This document shows positions 18,537-27,370 of a stretch of DNA of 44,922 bases, piece by piece. A model generated the notes under the pieces. It made no database searches and had not been told where the DNA came from. It saw only the letters and a program-made list of their open reading frames with translations. A program made the translations under genes and the position numbers. Every line of letters begins with the position of its first letter. Within the stretch, counting starts at the first letter, position 1. The stretch is from an uncultured Verrucomicrobia subdivision 3 bacterium (GTDB taxonomy: Bacteria; Verrucomicrobiota; Verrucomicrobiia; Limisphaerales; UBA11358). The stretch covers positions 1 through 44,922 of the forward strand of contig CAIXBQ010000021.1 in NCBI GenBank assembly GCA_903917705.1, written 5' to 3'.

Positions 18537-19172
18537 ATGGCCGCCGCCGACTGGCGCCGGCCCTCCGTCATCGCGCTCATCCTCGCCAACCTCGTGCCGG
18601 TGGGCGGGGTGCTGTTGTTCGGCTGGCAAGTTTTCCCGCTGATGTTTTTGTTCTGGAGCGAGAATGTGATCATCGGCGGGTTCAACGTGTTGAAGATGCT
18701 ATTCGCCATGTTTTACCAAGTGGGCGTGCTGCCGATGATCCCCTTTTTTTGCGTGCATTACGGCCTATTCACCTTCGTCCACGGCGTTTTTGTCATCACG
18801 CTTTTTGGCGGCGGCAGTCCGTCGCGCGGCGGTTTTCCGGGGCCGGAAATGTTCTGGCAGATCCTGCGCGAATATCACCTGGGCTGGGCGGTGCTTGGCC
18901 TGGCGGTGAGCCGGGGAATTTCGTTCGCAACCAACTATGTCCGGCAGGGCGAATTCCGGCGCATCACGCCGGGACAGCTCATGGCGCAACCCTACGGCCG
19001 CATCATCGTGCTGCAGGTCGCGCTGCTCGGCGGCGGATTTCTGATGCAAGCCCTGCACTCGCCGATGCTCGGATTGCTCCTGCTGGTCGGGCTGAAAATC
19101 ATGCTCGACCTCGCCGGACACCTGCGGGAGCGCACCCGATTTTCCGCTGAGGCCCAGGCGGAGGCTGATTGA
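18537..19172 (+). CDS. DUF6498-type integral membrane protein
   Basis: 211-residue polytopic membrane protein of unknown function. The segment FLFWSENVIIGGFNVLKML followed by PFFCVHYGLFTFVHGVF is the signature recalled for DUF6498 proteins. About five transmembrane segments are visible, with a polar loop (GGGSPSRGGFPGPEMF) in the middle and a charged C-terminal tail. ATG 18537 was preferred over a GTG at 18519. It begins 65 bases after the sigma gene and ends 3 bases before the stop of the convergent ABC-F gene, leaving no room for a separate terminator. A link with the metal system is possible only by proximity. Confidence 0.7.
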   Translation: MAAADWRRPSVIALILANLVPVGGVLLFGWQVFPLMFLFWSENVIIGGFNVLKMLFAMFYQVGVLPMIPFFCVHYGLFTFVHGVFVITLFGGGSPSRGGFPGPEMFWQILREYHLGWAVLGLAVSRGISFATNYVRQGEFRRITPGQLMAQPYGRIIVLQVALLGGGFLMQALHSPMLGLLLLVGLKIMLDLAGHLRERTRFSAEAQAEAD

Positions 19173-19175
19173 ACG

Positions 19176-21092
19176 TCAGCCCTCCGTTGCCGCCTCAAGC
19201 TGCTCCAGCTCCGCCGACGCCGCCTCCCACTGCGCCGTCACTTCCGGCAGGCGGTCGGAGACGTGCGACAGTTCGCGGTTGATTTGCGTGGCGCGTCCGC
19301 CGGAATGATAGGTCTCGGGCTTTTCCAATTCCGCCGCGTAATCGCGCTCCTTCGCCTCAAGGTCGGCGATCTCCTTTTCCAAAGCGGCGATGCGTTTTTG
19401 AATTTCTGATTTCTTGCTGGAACGCGCCTGCCGCTGCACAGCCTCCAAGCGCTTTTGTTCCTTGCGATCCACCACGGGAACAACGGGCCGGCTGACCGCG
19501 CTGCCAAAGCTGGAACTCGTCAGCGCCGCGCGCGCCGACTGCGCCGTCTTGTCCAAATAATACTGGTAGCCGCCGCCGAAGTGACGGAGCTGCCCACCCT
19601 CGACCCGCACGACGTGCGTGGACAGCGCGCGGATGAAATGCACATCGTGGCTGATGAACACCAGCGTGCCCTGGTATTGCTTGAGGGCGACGATCAACGC
19701 GTCCACGCTCGCCAAATCAAGGTGCGTCGTCGGCTCGTCCATCAACAACAGGTTGGGCGGATCGAGCAGCAGCTTGACCAGCGCGAGCCGGCTTTTTTCG
19801 CCGCCGCTCAGCACCTTCACGGGCTTGTAAATGTCGTCACCGCGAAAGAGAAAACTGCCGAGCACCGTGCGGATAGCCTGCTCGGTGATGCGCTGCGGCG
19901 TGTCCATCGCCTCCTGAAAAACCGTGTGCGCCGGGTTCAACATCGCCGCGCGGTGCTGGGCGAAGTAGCCGTATTTCGTGTTATGACCCAGCTTGTGCAC
20001 ACCCGAAACCGGCTTGAGCACCTCCGCGAGCAGTTTGAGCAGCGTGGACTTGCCCGCGCCGTTCGGGCCGACGAGCACGATGCGCTGGTCGCGTTCCACT
20101 TCAAAATCCAGGTTTTCGTAAATGAGCTTCGGCGGCGGCTGAGACGGCGAGGGCTGGGCGGCCTCGTCCTCCAAAGCATGCGCCGCGGGGGTTGCCACCA
20201 CACCGTAGCCAAATTTGATTTTCTCCAGCGTGATGACGCGCTGGCCGCTGCGCGGCGGCTGCGGAAAACGAAAACCCATCGTGGATTCCGGGCCGTCCGG
20301 CACCTGCACCATGTCCTCCTTGATGCGCTCGATCTGCTTGCGCTTGCTCTGCGCCTGCGAAGCCTTGCTGGCTTTCGCGCCAAAACGGTCGGCGAACAAT
20401 TGCAGCCGGTCGATGTCGCGCTGCTGCGCCTTGGCCGTGGCAATCAAAGTCGCCTCCATCGCCGCGCGCTGCACCAGATACTCGTCGTAATTGCCCGTGT
20501 AGCGCATGATGCGCGACGAGCGCAATTCCGCGATATGCGTGCAAAGGTTGTTGAGAAATTCGCGGTCATGCGAAATCAGCAGGATCGCGCCGGGATAATA
20601 TTTCAGATAGTCCTGAAACCAGATGAGCGTTTCGAGGTCGAGATGGTTCGTGGGCTCGTCGAGCATCAGGAGGTCCGGCTCCTCCGCGAGCAGGCGCGCC
20701 AGGTGGGCGCGCATGATCCAGCCGCCGGACATCTCGCGCGCCGGGCGGTCGTAATCCGTCTGCTTGAATCCGAGGCTGGCGAGGATCTGCTTGGCCTTGG
20801 CGACAAACTGGCCGTCGTGCTCGTGCTCGTGCGGCACGGTGATTTCCATCACCGTTTCGTTGCCGGCCGGCTCGCTTTCCTGCGGCAGATAGCCGACGCG
20901 CGTGCCGCGGATGAACGAAACGCTGCCCGCGTCCGGCTCCTCCTGGCCGAGAATGATCTTGATGAGCGTGGATTTGCCCGCGCCGTTCGGCCCGGTAATG
21001 GCAATCCGATCGCCGGACATGATGTTGAGCGACACGTCGTCAAACAGTTCACGTCCGCCAAATGATTTGGAGAGGCCGGCTACGGTCAGCAT
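19176..21092 (-). CDS. ABC-F family ATPase
   Basis: Soluble twin-ATPase of the ABC-F family (Uup/EttA/YheS group), which act on ribosomes rather than in transport. Two nucleotide-binding domains are complete: Walker A GPNGAGKS at 34-41 and 342-349, signatures MSGGW (121-125) and LSGGEKSR (second domain), Walker B LLMLDEPTNHLDLE and LLLMDEPTTHLDL. The linker between them (about 210-280) is charged and helical, and a C-terminal coiled-coil region (about 545-638) is rich in Glu/Lys/Arg. An Ala/Pro-rich insert at about 299-321 interrupts the start of the second domain. The gene overlaps the upstream protease gene by 7 bases. Subfamily was not resolved; neither signature region alone decides it. 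Confidence 0.9.
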   Translation of the reverse strand: MLTVAGLSKSFGGRELFDDVSLNIMSGDRIAITGPNGAGKSTLIKIILGQEEPDAGSVSFIRGTRVGYLPQESEPAGNETVMEITVPHEHEHDGQFVAKAKQILASLGFKQTDYDRPAREMSGGWIMRAHLARLLAEEPDLLMLDEPTNHLDLETLIWFQDYLKYYPGAILLISHDREFLNNLCTHIAELRSSRIMRYTGNYDEYLVQRAAMEATLIATAKAQQRDIDRLQLFADRFGAKASKASQAQSKRKQIERIKEDMVQVPDGPESTMGFRFPQPPRSGQRVITLEKIKFGYGVVATPAAHALEDEAAQPSPSQPPPKLIYENLDFEVERDQRIVLVGPNGAGKSTLLKLLAEVLKPVSGVHKLGHNTKYGYFAQHRAAMLNPAHTVFQEAMDTPQRITEQAIRTVLGSFLFRGDDIYKPVKVLSGGEKSRLALVKLLLDPPNLLLMDEPTTHLDLASVDALIVALKQYQGTLVFISHDVHFIRALSTHVVRVEGGQLRHFGGGYQYYLDKTAQSARAALTSSSFGSAVSRPVVPVVDRKEQKRLEAVQRQARSSKKSEIQKRIAALEKEIADLEAKERDYAAELEKPETYHSGGRATQINRELSHVSDRLPEVTAQWEAASAELEQLEAATEG

Positions 21093-22138
21093 GGGGATGA
21101 AGTTGCTTTGCGCCAGCGGGTGCAGCCGAACAGCACGAGGCCGCCGCCAAGCAGGGCGAGCGTTCCGGGTTCCGGCACGGGCACCAAGGTATAGCCCAGC
21201 ACGTCAAACGCCTGCAAATCAGTCGCCGAAATTGCCAACTGCTCGCCGTAGGCGGCGGTCGGGTCCATGATGCCGATGTCCAGATTGTCGCGCCAATGGC
21301 TCGCCTGCCGGCCGTCCCCGTAATTCACGCCGTTGGCAAAAGCGGCGAGCGCCGTCACCCCGCCGTCCACGGAAAAATACTTGTCACGGTTGTCGGCGGT
21401 GTAATCGGTCACGCCGATGCCAAGCGCGACGCTCTCATCGGAAAAGCGGAACAGGTCAAGCAGGTTGCTGCTGAAATTGCCGCCGGGCTGCGCGCCACCC
21501 GCCGTGTCGATATCGTCCACGCCACTGATGAACCCCAGCGCATGGCCGATTTCGTGGGTCGCCATGCCAATGAAATCCAAAGTCCCGGGGGCAATGCCGT
21601 CGGCCAGATTGATGTCGAAGCTGAAATTCGAGCTGAACCGGATCGTCGCGTCCACGGTGGCATCGCTGGCCGCGTAAAGGCCCAGCGCACGGGCGTTGGC
21701 CAGCGTCAGGCCCACGCGGTTCATCGAATCCACATAGGGCGTGGCGCTGTTCGCGCCGTTGGGATTGTCACTCGTATGGTTGATGAGGCGGGGGTAGGCG
21801 GTGTCCGCCGGCAGCGCGGCATAGGCCGAACGGTCGGACGCCGAGTTGGCGCTGGCGTTCAACGCGGCCACGGCGGTGGCATAGCTCACTTCGCCACCGG
21901 CGTTGCCGGTTTCCCCGATGACGCCGGCGGACAGCGACGCGTAGCCGATTTGCAGGTTGATGGTGACGTTGTTCGCCAACAGCGCCGACCACTGGCTGGC
22001 CGCCGCCGCAAACGCGTCCACCGCGTATTGCGGCGTACCCGCATCGGGAATGAGGTTGAACGCAACATTTGCGTGCGCCGAAAGGGCTGCCAACGCGGCC
22101 GCCCCGCCCATGCCCAATATCGTTTTCCAGGGTTTCAT
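21086..22138 (-). CDS. secreted PEP-CTERM zinc metalloprotease
   Basis: 350-residue exported protein, recalled as the NF038122 family of metalloproteases. It has a signal peptide (MGGAAALAALSAHA), the zinc site HEIGHALGFISGVDD with HEIGH at 195-199, and a Met-turn candidate (GIMDP). The C-terminus VPEPGTLALLGGGLVLFG followed by RWRK is a PEP-CTERM sorting signal, processed by an exosortase that is not in this window. The protein would be anchored or released at the cell surface. It overlaps the ABC-F gene by 7 bases on the same strand, probably an accident of compaction rather than shared function. The substrate is unknown. Confidence 0.85.
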   Translation of the reverse strand: MKPWKTILGMGGAAALAALSAHANVAFNLIPDAGTPQYAVDAFAAAASQWSALLANNVTINLQIGYASLSAGVIGETGNAGGEVSYATAVAALNASANSASDRSAYAALPADTAYPRLINHTSDNPNGANSATPYVDSMNRVGLTLANARALGLYAASDATVDATIRFSSNFSFDINLADGIAPGTLDFIGMATHEIGHALGFISGVDDIDTAGGAQPGGNFSSNLLDLFRFSDESVALGIGVTDYTADNRDKYFSVDGGVTALAAFANGVNYGDGRQASHWRDNLDIGIMDPTAAYGEQLAISATDLQAFDVLGYTLVPVPEPGTLALLGGGLVLFGCTRWRKATSSPC

Positions 22139-22166
22139 ACGGTGAAAAAAAGGCCCATCGGCAGAT

Positions 22167-23963
22167 TCATTTCGGCTTCAACTGCGGGAACAGGATCACA
22201 TCGCGGATGCTTTCCTGGCCGAGCAGCATCATGCACAGGCGGTCAATGCCAATGCCGATGCCGCCGGCGGGCGGCATGCCGTGTTCCAGCGCAACGAGAA
22301 AATCCTCGTCCAGCTTCTGCTGTTCGCCGCCGGCCTGATGTTCCAGCGTGGCGCGCTGCGCGATGGGATCGTTCTGCTCGGTGTAGCCGGGCGAGATTTC
22401 CTGGCCGTTGATGCAGCACTCGAAGACCTCGACCGTCGCCGGGTCGTCGGGCGAAAGCTTGGCGAGCGGGACGAGCTCCTTCGGCAGATGCGTGACGAAC
22501 GTGGGCTGGATGAGCGTCGGCTCGATCAATTTTTCGAACACCGCGCCGGTGACTTCAAAGTCCTCGTATTCCTTGCCGATTTCCGCACCGAGATCGTGCG
22601 CGCGCTGGCGGCGGGCGGCGGGCGAAAGGTCGAACCAGTCCGCGCCGGCTTTTTCGCGGACGAGGTCCTTATATTTTGCGCGTTTCCACGGCCCGGTCAG
22701 ATCAATGACTTTCGGGGTAGAAAGTTTTTCGAGGGCGGCGACCGCGCCATCAAACCGCGCCGCCGCCGAGGCCAGCACATCCTCCACGGATTTGTTGCCG
22801 GTGGCCAGATTGACCTTGTGCAGGCCGATCGTCCCGATGGCGGCCAGAATGGCACCGATGGCGGCCCGGGCGATTTCCGACGCCGGTTTTTTCCCAAGTT
22901 CGTCCTGGGCGGCGACCAGCGCGGTCCGCGCATCGCCGATGTTTTTCACAAAGCCGGCGGCCGTGCTGCCGTCCGTGGCTTTCAAAAGGTTTCCCGTCAT
23001 GCCGGTCGAGACGGCGTCCAGCTCCTGCAGCGCATGCTGGATGGCGGTCTTCACCGCCGCATCCTGGTTGTGATCGATGACCAGCGTACCCAGAACCTTC
23101 TGCGCCACCGTGGTGATGAGCGACTCCACCGTTTCCATCATCGTCGCGTAATCGCCGAAGGCGCAGTAGGCTTCCAGCATCGTGAACTCAGGATTATGCC
23201 GACGGGAGAGGCCTTCATTGCGGAAGTTTTTCCCGATCTCGAACAGCTTGTCGATGCCACCGACGAGCAGCCGCTTGTGGTAGAGCTCCAGCGCGATGCG
23301 CAGATAAAACTCGCAGCCCAGCGCGTTGTGAAACGTCTTGAACGGCTGCGCCGCCGCGCCGCCGGGAATCGCCTGCATCGCCGGCGTCTCGACCTCGACG
23401 TATTTGCGGGCGTGGAAAAAATTGCGGATCTCGTGGATGATGGCGCTCCGCTTGAGCATCACGTCCTTCACGCCGGGATTGGCGATGAGGTCGAGGTACC
23501 GCTGGCGGTAGCGGATTTCGGTGTCCTCGAGGCCATACCATTTCGCCGGCGGCGGCCGCAGCGATTTGGCGAGGATGGTGAAGGTTTCCAGCTTGATGCT
23601 CGGCTCGCCGGTCTTGGTGCGGAACAGCGTGCCCGTGACGCCGACAAAATCGCCGAGGTCAAGGTGGGTGAACGTGTGAAAAAGGTCGTCGCCCAGCGCA
23701 TTTTTCTGGGCGTATATCTGGATGCGGCCGCCCTGGTCGCGCACGTCGATGAACATGGATTTGCCCATGTCGCGATGCGCGGTGATGCGGCCGGCGACGG
23801 AGACCTTGGCGTGTTCGGCCAGCTCACCGCCCTCAAATTTCGCCCGCGCCTCGCCCGCGCCGATGTCCGGGGTGAATTTGTTCTGGAACGGGAAAATGCC
23901 CTTGGCCTCAAGCGATTTGAGCTTGGCCTTGCGCTGTTCGATGAGTGAATTCGTGTCTTCCAT
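22167..23963 (-). CDS. lysS: lysyl-tRNA synthetase (class II) with extra catalytic-domain segment
   Basis: Charges tRNA-Lys. From ATG 23963 (MEDTNSLIEQRKAKL) it has 598 residues, about 100 more than usual. The OB-fold anticodon-binding domain (about 55-140, ISVAGRI-type), motif 2 with FRNEGLSRRHNPEFT (247-261) and motif 3 with GIGIDRLCMMLLG near the C-terminus are all present. Between KVLGTLVID and VIDLTGPWKRAKYKD, where other LysRS have only a short loop, there is an Ala-rich helical stretch of about 120 residues (about 298-418, 22710-23072). It stays in frame and the surrounding motifs are intact, so the enzyme is probably active. The cognate tRNA-Lys(TTT) lies at 3860-3935. Confidence 0.95.
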   Translation of the reverse strand: MEDTNSLIEQRKAKLKSLEAKGIFPFQNKFTPDIGAGEARAKFEGGELAEHAKVSVAGRITAHRDMGKSMFIDVRDQGGRIQIYAQKNALGDDLFHTFTHLDLGDFVGVTGTLFRTKTGEPSIKLETFTILAKSLRPPPAKWYGLEDTEIRYRQRYLDLIANPGVKDVMLKRSAIIHEIRNFFHARKYVEVETPAMQAIPGGAAAQPFKTFHNALGCEFYLRIALELYHKRLLVGGIDKLFEIGKNFRNEGLSRRHNPEFTMLEAYCAFGDYATMMETVESLITTVAQKVLGTLVIDHNQDAAVKTAIQHALQELDAVSTGMTGNLLKATDGSTAAGFVKNIGDARTALVAAQDELGKKPASEIARAAIGAILAAIGTIGLHKVNLATGNKSVEDVLASAAARFDGAVAALEKLSTPKVIDLTGPWKRAKYKDLVREKAGADWFDLSPAARRQRAHDLGAEIGKEYEDFEVTGAVFEKLIEPTLIQPTFVTHLPKELVPLAKLSPDDPATVEVFECCINGQEISPGYTEQNDPIAQRATLEHQAGGEQQKLDEDFLVALEHGMPPAGGIGIGIDRLCMMLLGQESIRDVILFPQLKPK

Positions 23964-24096
23964 AAAAATGGCGGCGGTCATTAAAGCACAAAATCGGGGG
24001 CAAAACCAAGAAGCAAAACGGGCTGGCAGTGTCTGCGAGATTTACCGGTGGTGACTCACCGCATCCCACATCCATGTCAGCCCAAGACAAAGTACA

Positions 24097-24142
24097 CCGG
24101 TTTGGGAATAACGCAAACCGGCAACATGGCGGGCAGCCCGCC
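24097..24142. promoter_or_regulatory. two hairpins in the lysS-corA divergent spacer
   Basis: In the 290-bp spacer, CCGGTTTG (24097-24104) pairs with CAAACCGG (24114-24121) around a 9-nt loop, and seven bases on a near-perfect palindrome GGCGGGC-A-GCCCGCC (24128-24142) follows. They could be a bidirectional terminator-like block or leader structures for lysS or corA. No T-box or Mg-sensing riboswitch was recognised. Confidence 0.35.
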
Positions 24143-24253
24143 GGCCGATTCATGGCGGCGGGCGATTGGACGAGTGCCCGCGGCTGCAAACGAACCTTGC
24201 CTTGACCCCGGTTCCCCCTAGGATTTAGGGCAACGGCCGACGAACCATATTGC

Positions 24254-25252
24254 ATGATCCGCTCATTCGCATTCACGACCCAGGGCAAATTGCACACCAA
24301 GGACATCGAGCCTTTCCTGATGCCGACGCTGCTGGCGGACACGAACCTGTTCCTGTGGGTGGACCTGGAAAAACCGACGGCCTTCGAGAACCGGGAAGTG
24401 CTGGAGCAGATCTTCCATTTTCATCCGTTGTCCATTGAAGACTGCGTCCAGCCCAGCCCGTCGCCGAAGGTCGAGGAATATTCGCCGAAGGAGGAGGACC
24501 GGTTCACGCCCTATCTGTTCATCGTCATCCACGCGGTGGATTACAGCCGCAAAGACGGGTGTTTTGGCACGAACGAACTGAATTTTTTCCTCGGCAAGAA
24601 TTTTCTCGTCACGTACCACGAGGACCCGCTGCGCAGCGTGACCCTGGTCGAGGAGCGGGCCCTGAACGGCTCGATGAACATCGCGCGCGCGCCCGACCGC
24701 GTGGCGCATTCGCTGCTCGACAACCTGGTGGACAACTACAAGCCCGCGCTGGACGAACTCTCGCTGGAGATCGCCGAACTGGAACAGCTCGCCTTCCAAA
24801 AACCCAGCAAGGAAACGCTGAATAAAATCCTGCAGCTGAAGAAAGAGGTGCTGCATCTGCGCCAGATCGTCGGGCCGCAACGCGAAGTGCTGGGCCGGTT
24901 TGCCCAGGGCGAGTTCAAGCTGGTGCGCCCGCATCTGGTGCCCTATTTCCGCGACATTTACGACTCGCTCTTCCACATCGGCGAGCTGGCGAACGGCTAT
25001 GCGGATTCGCTGACCGGCATCCTGCAGGTGTATCTCAACATGTCCTCCAACCAGACCGGCGAAGTGGTGAAGCTGCTGACGCTCATCACGGTCATCACCA
25101 CGCCGCTGATGATGATCGGCACCTGGTATGGGATGAACTTCAAAAACATGCCGGAGCTGGATTACAAGCACGGCTACCTCATGGCCGGCCTTTGCATGAT
25201 GCTCTCCACCGCCGCCACCTACTGGTATTTCAAGCGGAAAAAGTGGTTCTGA
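24254..25252 (+). CDS. corA: CorA-family magnesium/divalent cation transporter
   Basis: 332-residue homopentameric channel for Mg2+ (or Co2+). The large cytoplasmic N-terminal domain begins with MIRSFAFTTQGKLH, followed by a long charged helix (about 160-215), and two C-terminal transmembrane segments. The selectivity motif is present as WYGMNF just after the first membrane helix, with the loop KNMPELDYKHGY before the second. The end is positively charged (FKRKKWF), as usual. It is divergent from lysS; its stop codon is inside an 18-bp palindrome shared with the convergent gene. Confidence 0.93.
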   Translation: MIRSFAFTTQGKLHTKDIEPFLMPTLLADTNLFLWVDLEKPTAFENREVLEQIFHFHPLSIEDCVQPSPSPKVEEYSPKEEDRFTPYLFIVIHAVDYSRKDGCFGTNELNFFLGKNFLVTYHEDPLRSVTLVEERALNGSMNIARAPDRVAHSLLDNLVDNYKPALDELSLEIAELEQLAFQKPSKETLNKILQLKKEVLHLRQIVGPQREVLGRFAQGEFKLVRPHLVPYFRDIYDSLFHIGELANGYADSLTGILQVYLNMSSNQTGEVVKLLTLITVITTPLMMIGTWYGMNFKNMPELDYKHGYLMAGLCMMLSTAATYWYFKRKKWF

Positions 25253-25267
25253 CGCCGCGGCGCGTCA
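25250..25267. other. palindrome holding two convergent stop codons
   Basis: TGACGC (25250-25255) and GCGTCA (25262-25267) are perfect arms around CGCGGC. The left arm starts with the corA TGA, the right arm is the TGA of the minus-strand gene read backwards. Only 12 bases separate the two genes, so this palindrome may serve as the whole bidirectional end signal. Confidence 0.4.
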
Positions 25268-26770
25268 GAGATGGAACCAGTTGTACGCGTTCGGGAAGAT
25301 GCTCCAGTCAATCGTGATTTCGGACGCGAGCATGAACGCCAGCAGCGCGCCCAGCACAAAAAACCGGGTCGCGCCCTGAAAATTTTTCAGCAGGCGGTCG
25401 AGGCCGCACGCGAAGAGGATCAGAAACGGGACCAGCAGGCCCAGCATCAGCCGGCCGGAAACAAAAAACGGATGCTCGCGCGACGGATAAAAGCAGTCCT
25501 GGAAATCGTATTCGACGGAGAGCAGGGCAAAGAACGCCAGCGCCGCCGCGAGGCAGGAAAAGGCCAAGCCGACGGCGGCGCGCTGCGGCGCGGCGAACGG
25601 CGACGGGCGGCGCAGCCAGGCGGCCAGGGCGAAAGCGAAGGCGCCGAGCGTCAGCACGAGATAAACCGAATCCACGGGGGCCAGGGCGAGCGGCCGGCGC
25701 TGCCACAGAATTTCACCCTGCCAGAAGGTCGCCAGATTCCCCTTGAGAAAATACCAGAACCCGGCGCCGGTAAAAAGGGGATGGTGAAACCATTCGCCAA
25801 GGGGTTTGTGCGTCCAGCCGAGGAACTGGATTTTGAGCACCGACCCGGTGAAATCGCCGAAGACGACCCGGCAGCGCGCCATCCACGCCGCCGCCGGCAG
25901 GCCGGCGCACGCCGCCAGGCAGCCCAGCGCCGGCAGGGACGGGCGCAAGTTCCCGGCCCGCAGCAGCCGGAATATTTTCAAGGCGATGAACAGGCCGGCG
26001 ACCGCCAGCAGCGGCAGGGTGCTGATCTTGGTCAGAAACGCCGCGGCCAGCGCCAGCCCGACGGCGGCGGCCAGCCCGGGGGAGGGAAGCTCCGCTTCCC
26101 CGAATTTCAGCAGCAGCACAAAGGCGAGCCCAAAAGTCAGGGGCGAGAGAATGTCGTTGTTGATGGCGTAAAAGGTCGATTGGGGCATGAACGCGATGAG
26201 CGCCGGCACGGCGAGGCGGATGAAAATATTTTCCGGAAAGACTTTTTTCGCCGCGACCCAGCCCAACCAGACCAGCGCGGCCAGCAGGGGGATATTCAAA
26301 AACCGGAGCCAGTACAGGAGCCGGCCGCCATCCAGGCCCAGCAGCTTGCCCAACCGCCACCACGCGCCAGCGAGACCGTAATACAGGGGCGGCTGCGAGG
26401 CTTCATGATTTTTAACCTGCTCGCGCCAGAGGTCCTCCTTGGCGCGGAGATTGCCGGCGATAACGCTGATGGGCAGCGTCCACGGCGGTGGCGCGATGCG
26501 GCCGCCGGGCTGCGTGGCGGGCGGCCAGAGATATTCAACCGTGCCAAAAACGGCGATGAACGGCAGCGCCTCCGCGCACGGCGGCGTGAGCGAGCGGGGG
26601 AGGTCCCCCTGCGAATAACGCACGGCGAGGTCAAAGTGAACCTGCTCGTCCACGACATTGAAAAAAGGAAACGCCGCGGAAAAAACAAAGACGTGCGCCG
26701 CCGCGAGCAGGCAGAGAAAAAAAACAACCCGGCGCTCACGCTTCCCGGAACTGGCGGCTGGTTCGTTCAC
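25265..26770 (-). CDS. polytopic membrane protein, DUF2142/GT39-like
   Basis: 501 residues from GTG 26770 (V-N-E-P-A-A-S-S). About eleven to twelve hydrophobic segments are visible. The first outside loop has NVVDEQVHFDLAVRY, a D-E-x-x-H pattern typical of DUF2142 and ArnT/PMT-like lipid-linked glycosyltransferases, where acidic residues in this loop are catalytic. A second loop contains SQPPLYYGLAGAWW, also family-like. Such proteins transfer sugars from polyprenyl phosphate in cell-surface glycan assembly, or have unknown roles. The reading frame stays open for another 250 codons upstream, but that part overlaps the MEKHLA gene and has no membrane character, so it was not included. Confidence 0.75.
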   Translation of the reverse strand: MNEPAASSGKRERRVVFFLCLLAAAHVFVFSAAFPFFNVVDEQVHFDLAVRYSQGDLPRSLTPPCAEALPFIAVFGTVEYLWPPATQPGGRIAPPPWTLPISVIAGNLRAKEDLWREQVKNHEASQPPLYYGLAGAWWRLGKLLGLDGGRLLYWLRFLNIPLLAALVWLGWVAAKKVFPENIFIRLAVPALIAFMPQSTFYAINNDILSPLTFGLAFVLLLKFGEAELPSPGLAAAVGLALAAAFLTKISTLPLLAVAGLFIALKIFRLLRAGNLRPSLPALGCLAACAGLPAAAWMARCRVVFGDFTGSVLKIQFLGWTHKPLGEWFHHPLFTGAGFWYFLKGNLATFWQGEILWQRRPLALAPVDSVYLVLTLGAFAFALAAWLRRPSPFAAPQRAAVGLAFSCLAAALAFFALLSVEYDFQDCFYPSREHPFFVSGRLMLGLLVPFLILFACGLDRLLKNFQGATRFFVLGALLAFMLASEITIDWSIFPNAYNWFHL

Positions 26771-26805
26771 AGATGGGCGGAAATTTAAACTGCCGCGCGC
26801 GAAGC

Positions 26806-27270
26806 TCAACGAAAATCCCAGCGCGAAAACATCGCCGCCTGGCCGGCGGGCCGGCCGGTTTCGGAAAGCAGATTCCAGACCGTCGCCGGGCCGATGCGGA
26901 AGCGACGGCCGGGTTTGGAGAGGCGCACCCCGGAATAATCGTCGATGAACCCCTGCGCGGCGACGGCGGCCAGCAGGCGGGCGCGCTCCCCGCGCTCCGG
27001 CGCCCCGGCGGTCAGGCGCGACGGCATGCGCGTGAGTTCGGCCCAGGACATTTCCCAGAGCGTGAGCGCGGATTGATTGCCATAATTCAATACCGGATCG
27101 GCTTCCGTGCCGTGCGCGACGAGGACGAACGGGGCGAGGAAGACTTTTTCCGCCAGTTCCGCCGGCGAAAACCCGCCCGGCAGCAATTCGCGGCCGGTCC
27201 AATGCCGGAGGCTGCGCGCGATGATTTGCGTCCGCGCCACGACCGATTCGCTTTGCCAGATGGCTTGCAC
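26806..27270 (-). CDS. MEKHLA domain protein
   Basis: 154-residue soluble protein whose whole length matches the MEKHLA domain as remembered: HWTGRELLPGGFSPAELAEK, SHGTEADPVLNYGN-like HGTEADPVLNYGNQSALTLW, the block MSWAELTRMPSRLTA and FIDDYSGVRLSKPGRRFRI. MEKHLA is a PAS-like fold found fused to plant HD-ZIP III factors and as free-standing bacterial proteins; ligand and role are not known. The start is GTG 27270; no in-frame ATG is upstream. It sits 35 bases before the polytopic membrane gene and may be co-transcribed with it. Confidence 0.85.
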   Translation of the reverse strand: MQAIWQSESVVARTQIIARSLRHWTGRELLPGGFSPAELAEKVFLAPFVLVAHGTEADPVLNYGNQSALTLWEMSWAELTRMPSRLTAGAPERGERARLLAAVAAQGFIDDYSGVRLSKPGRRFRIGPATVWNLLSETGRPAGQAAMFSRWDFR

Positions 27271-27370
27271 CCGGGGATGGTGAATTTTCCGGCGGCGGAC
27301 GGCAATGTGTTTTGCAGGCTGGCAAACAAAATTCCCCTGGTGTAGTTTTTACGAAACCGTTAAAAAAACC

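Noticed and set aside
23982..24253. Mg2+ riboswitch upstream of corA or T-box upstream of lysS
   Set aside because: The spacer shows two hairpins but none of the conserved T-box sequence (for example the TGGNACCGCG-type bulge), nor any riboswitch core that I recognise.
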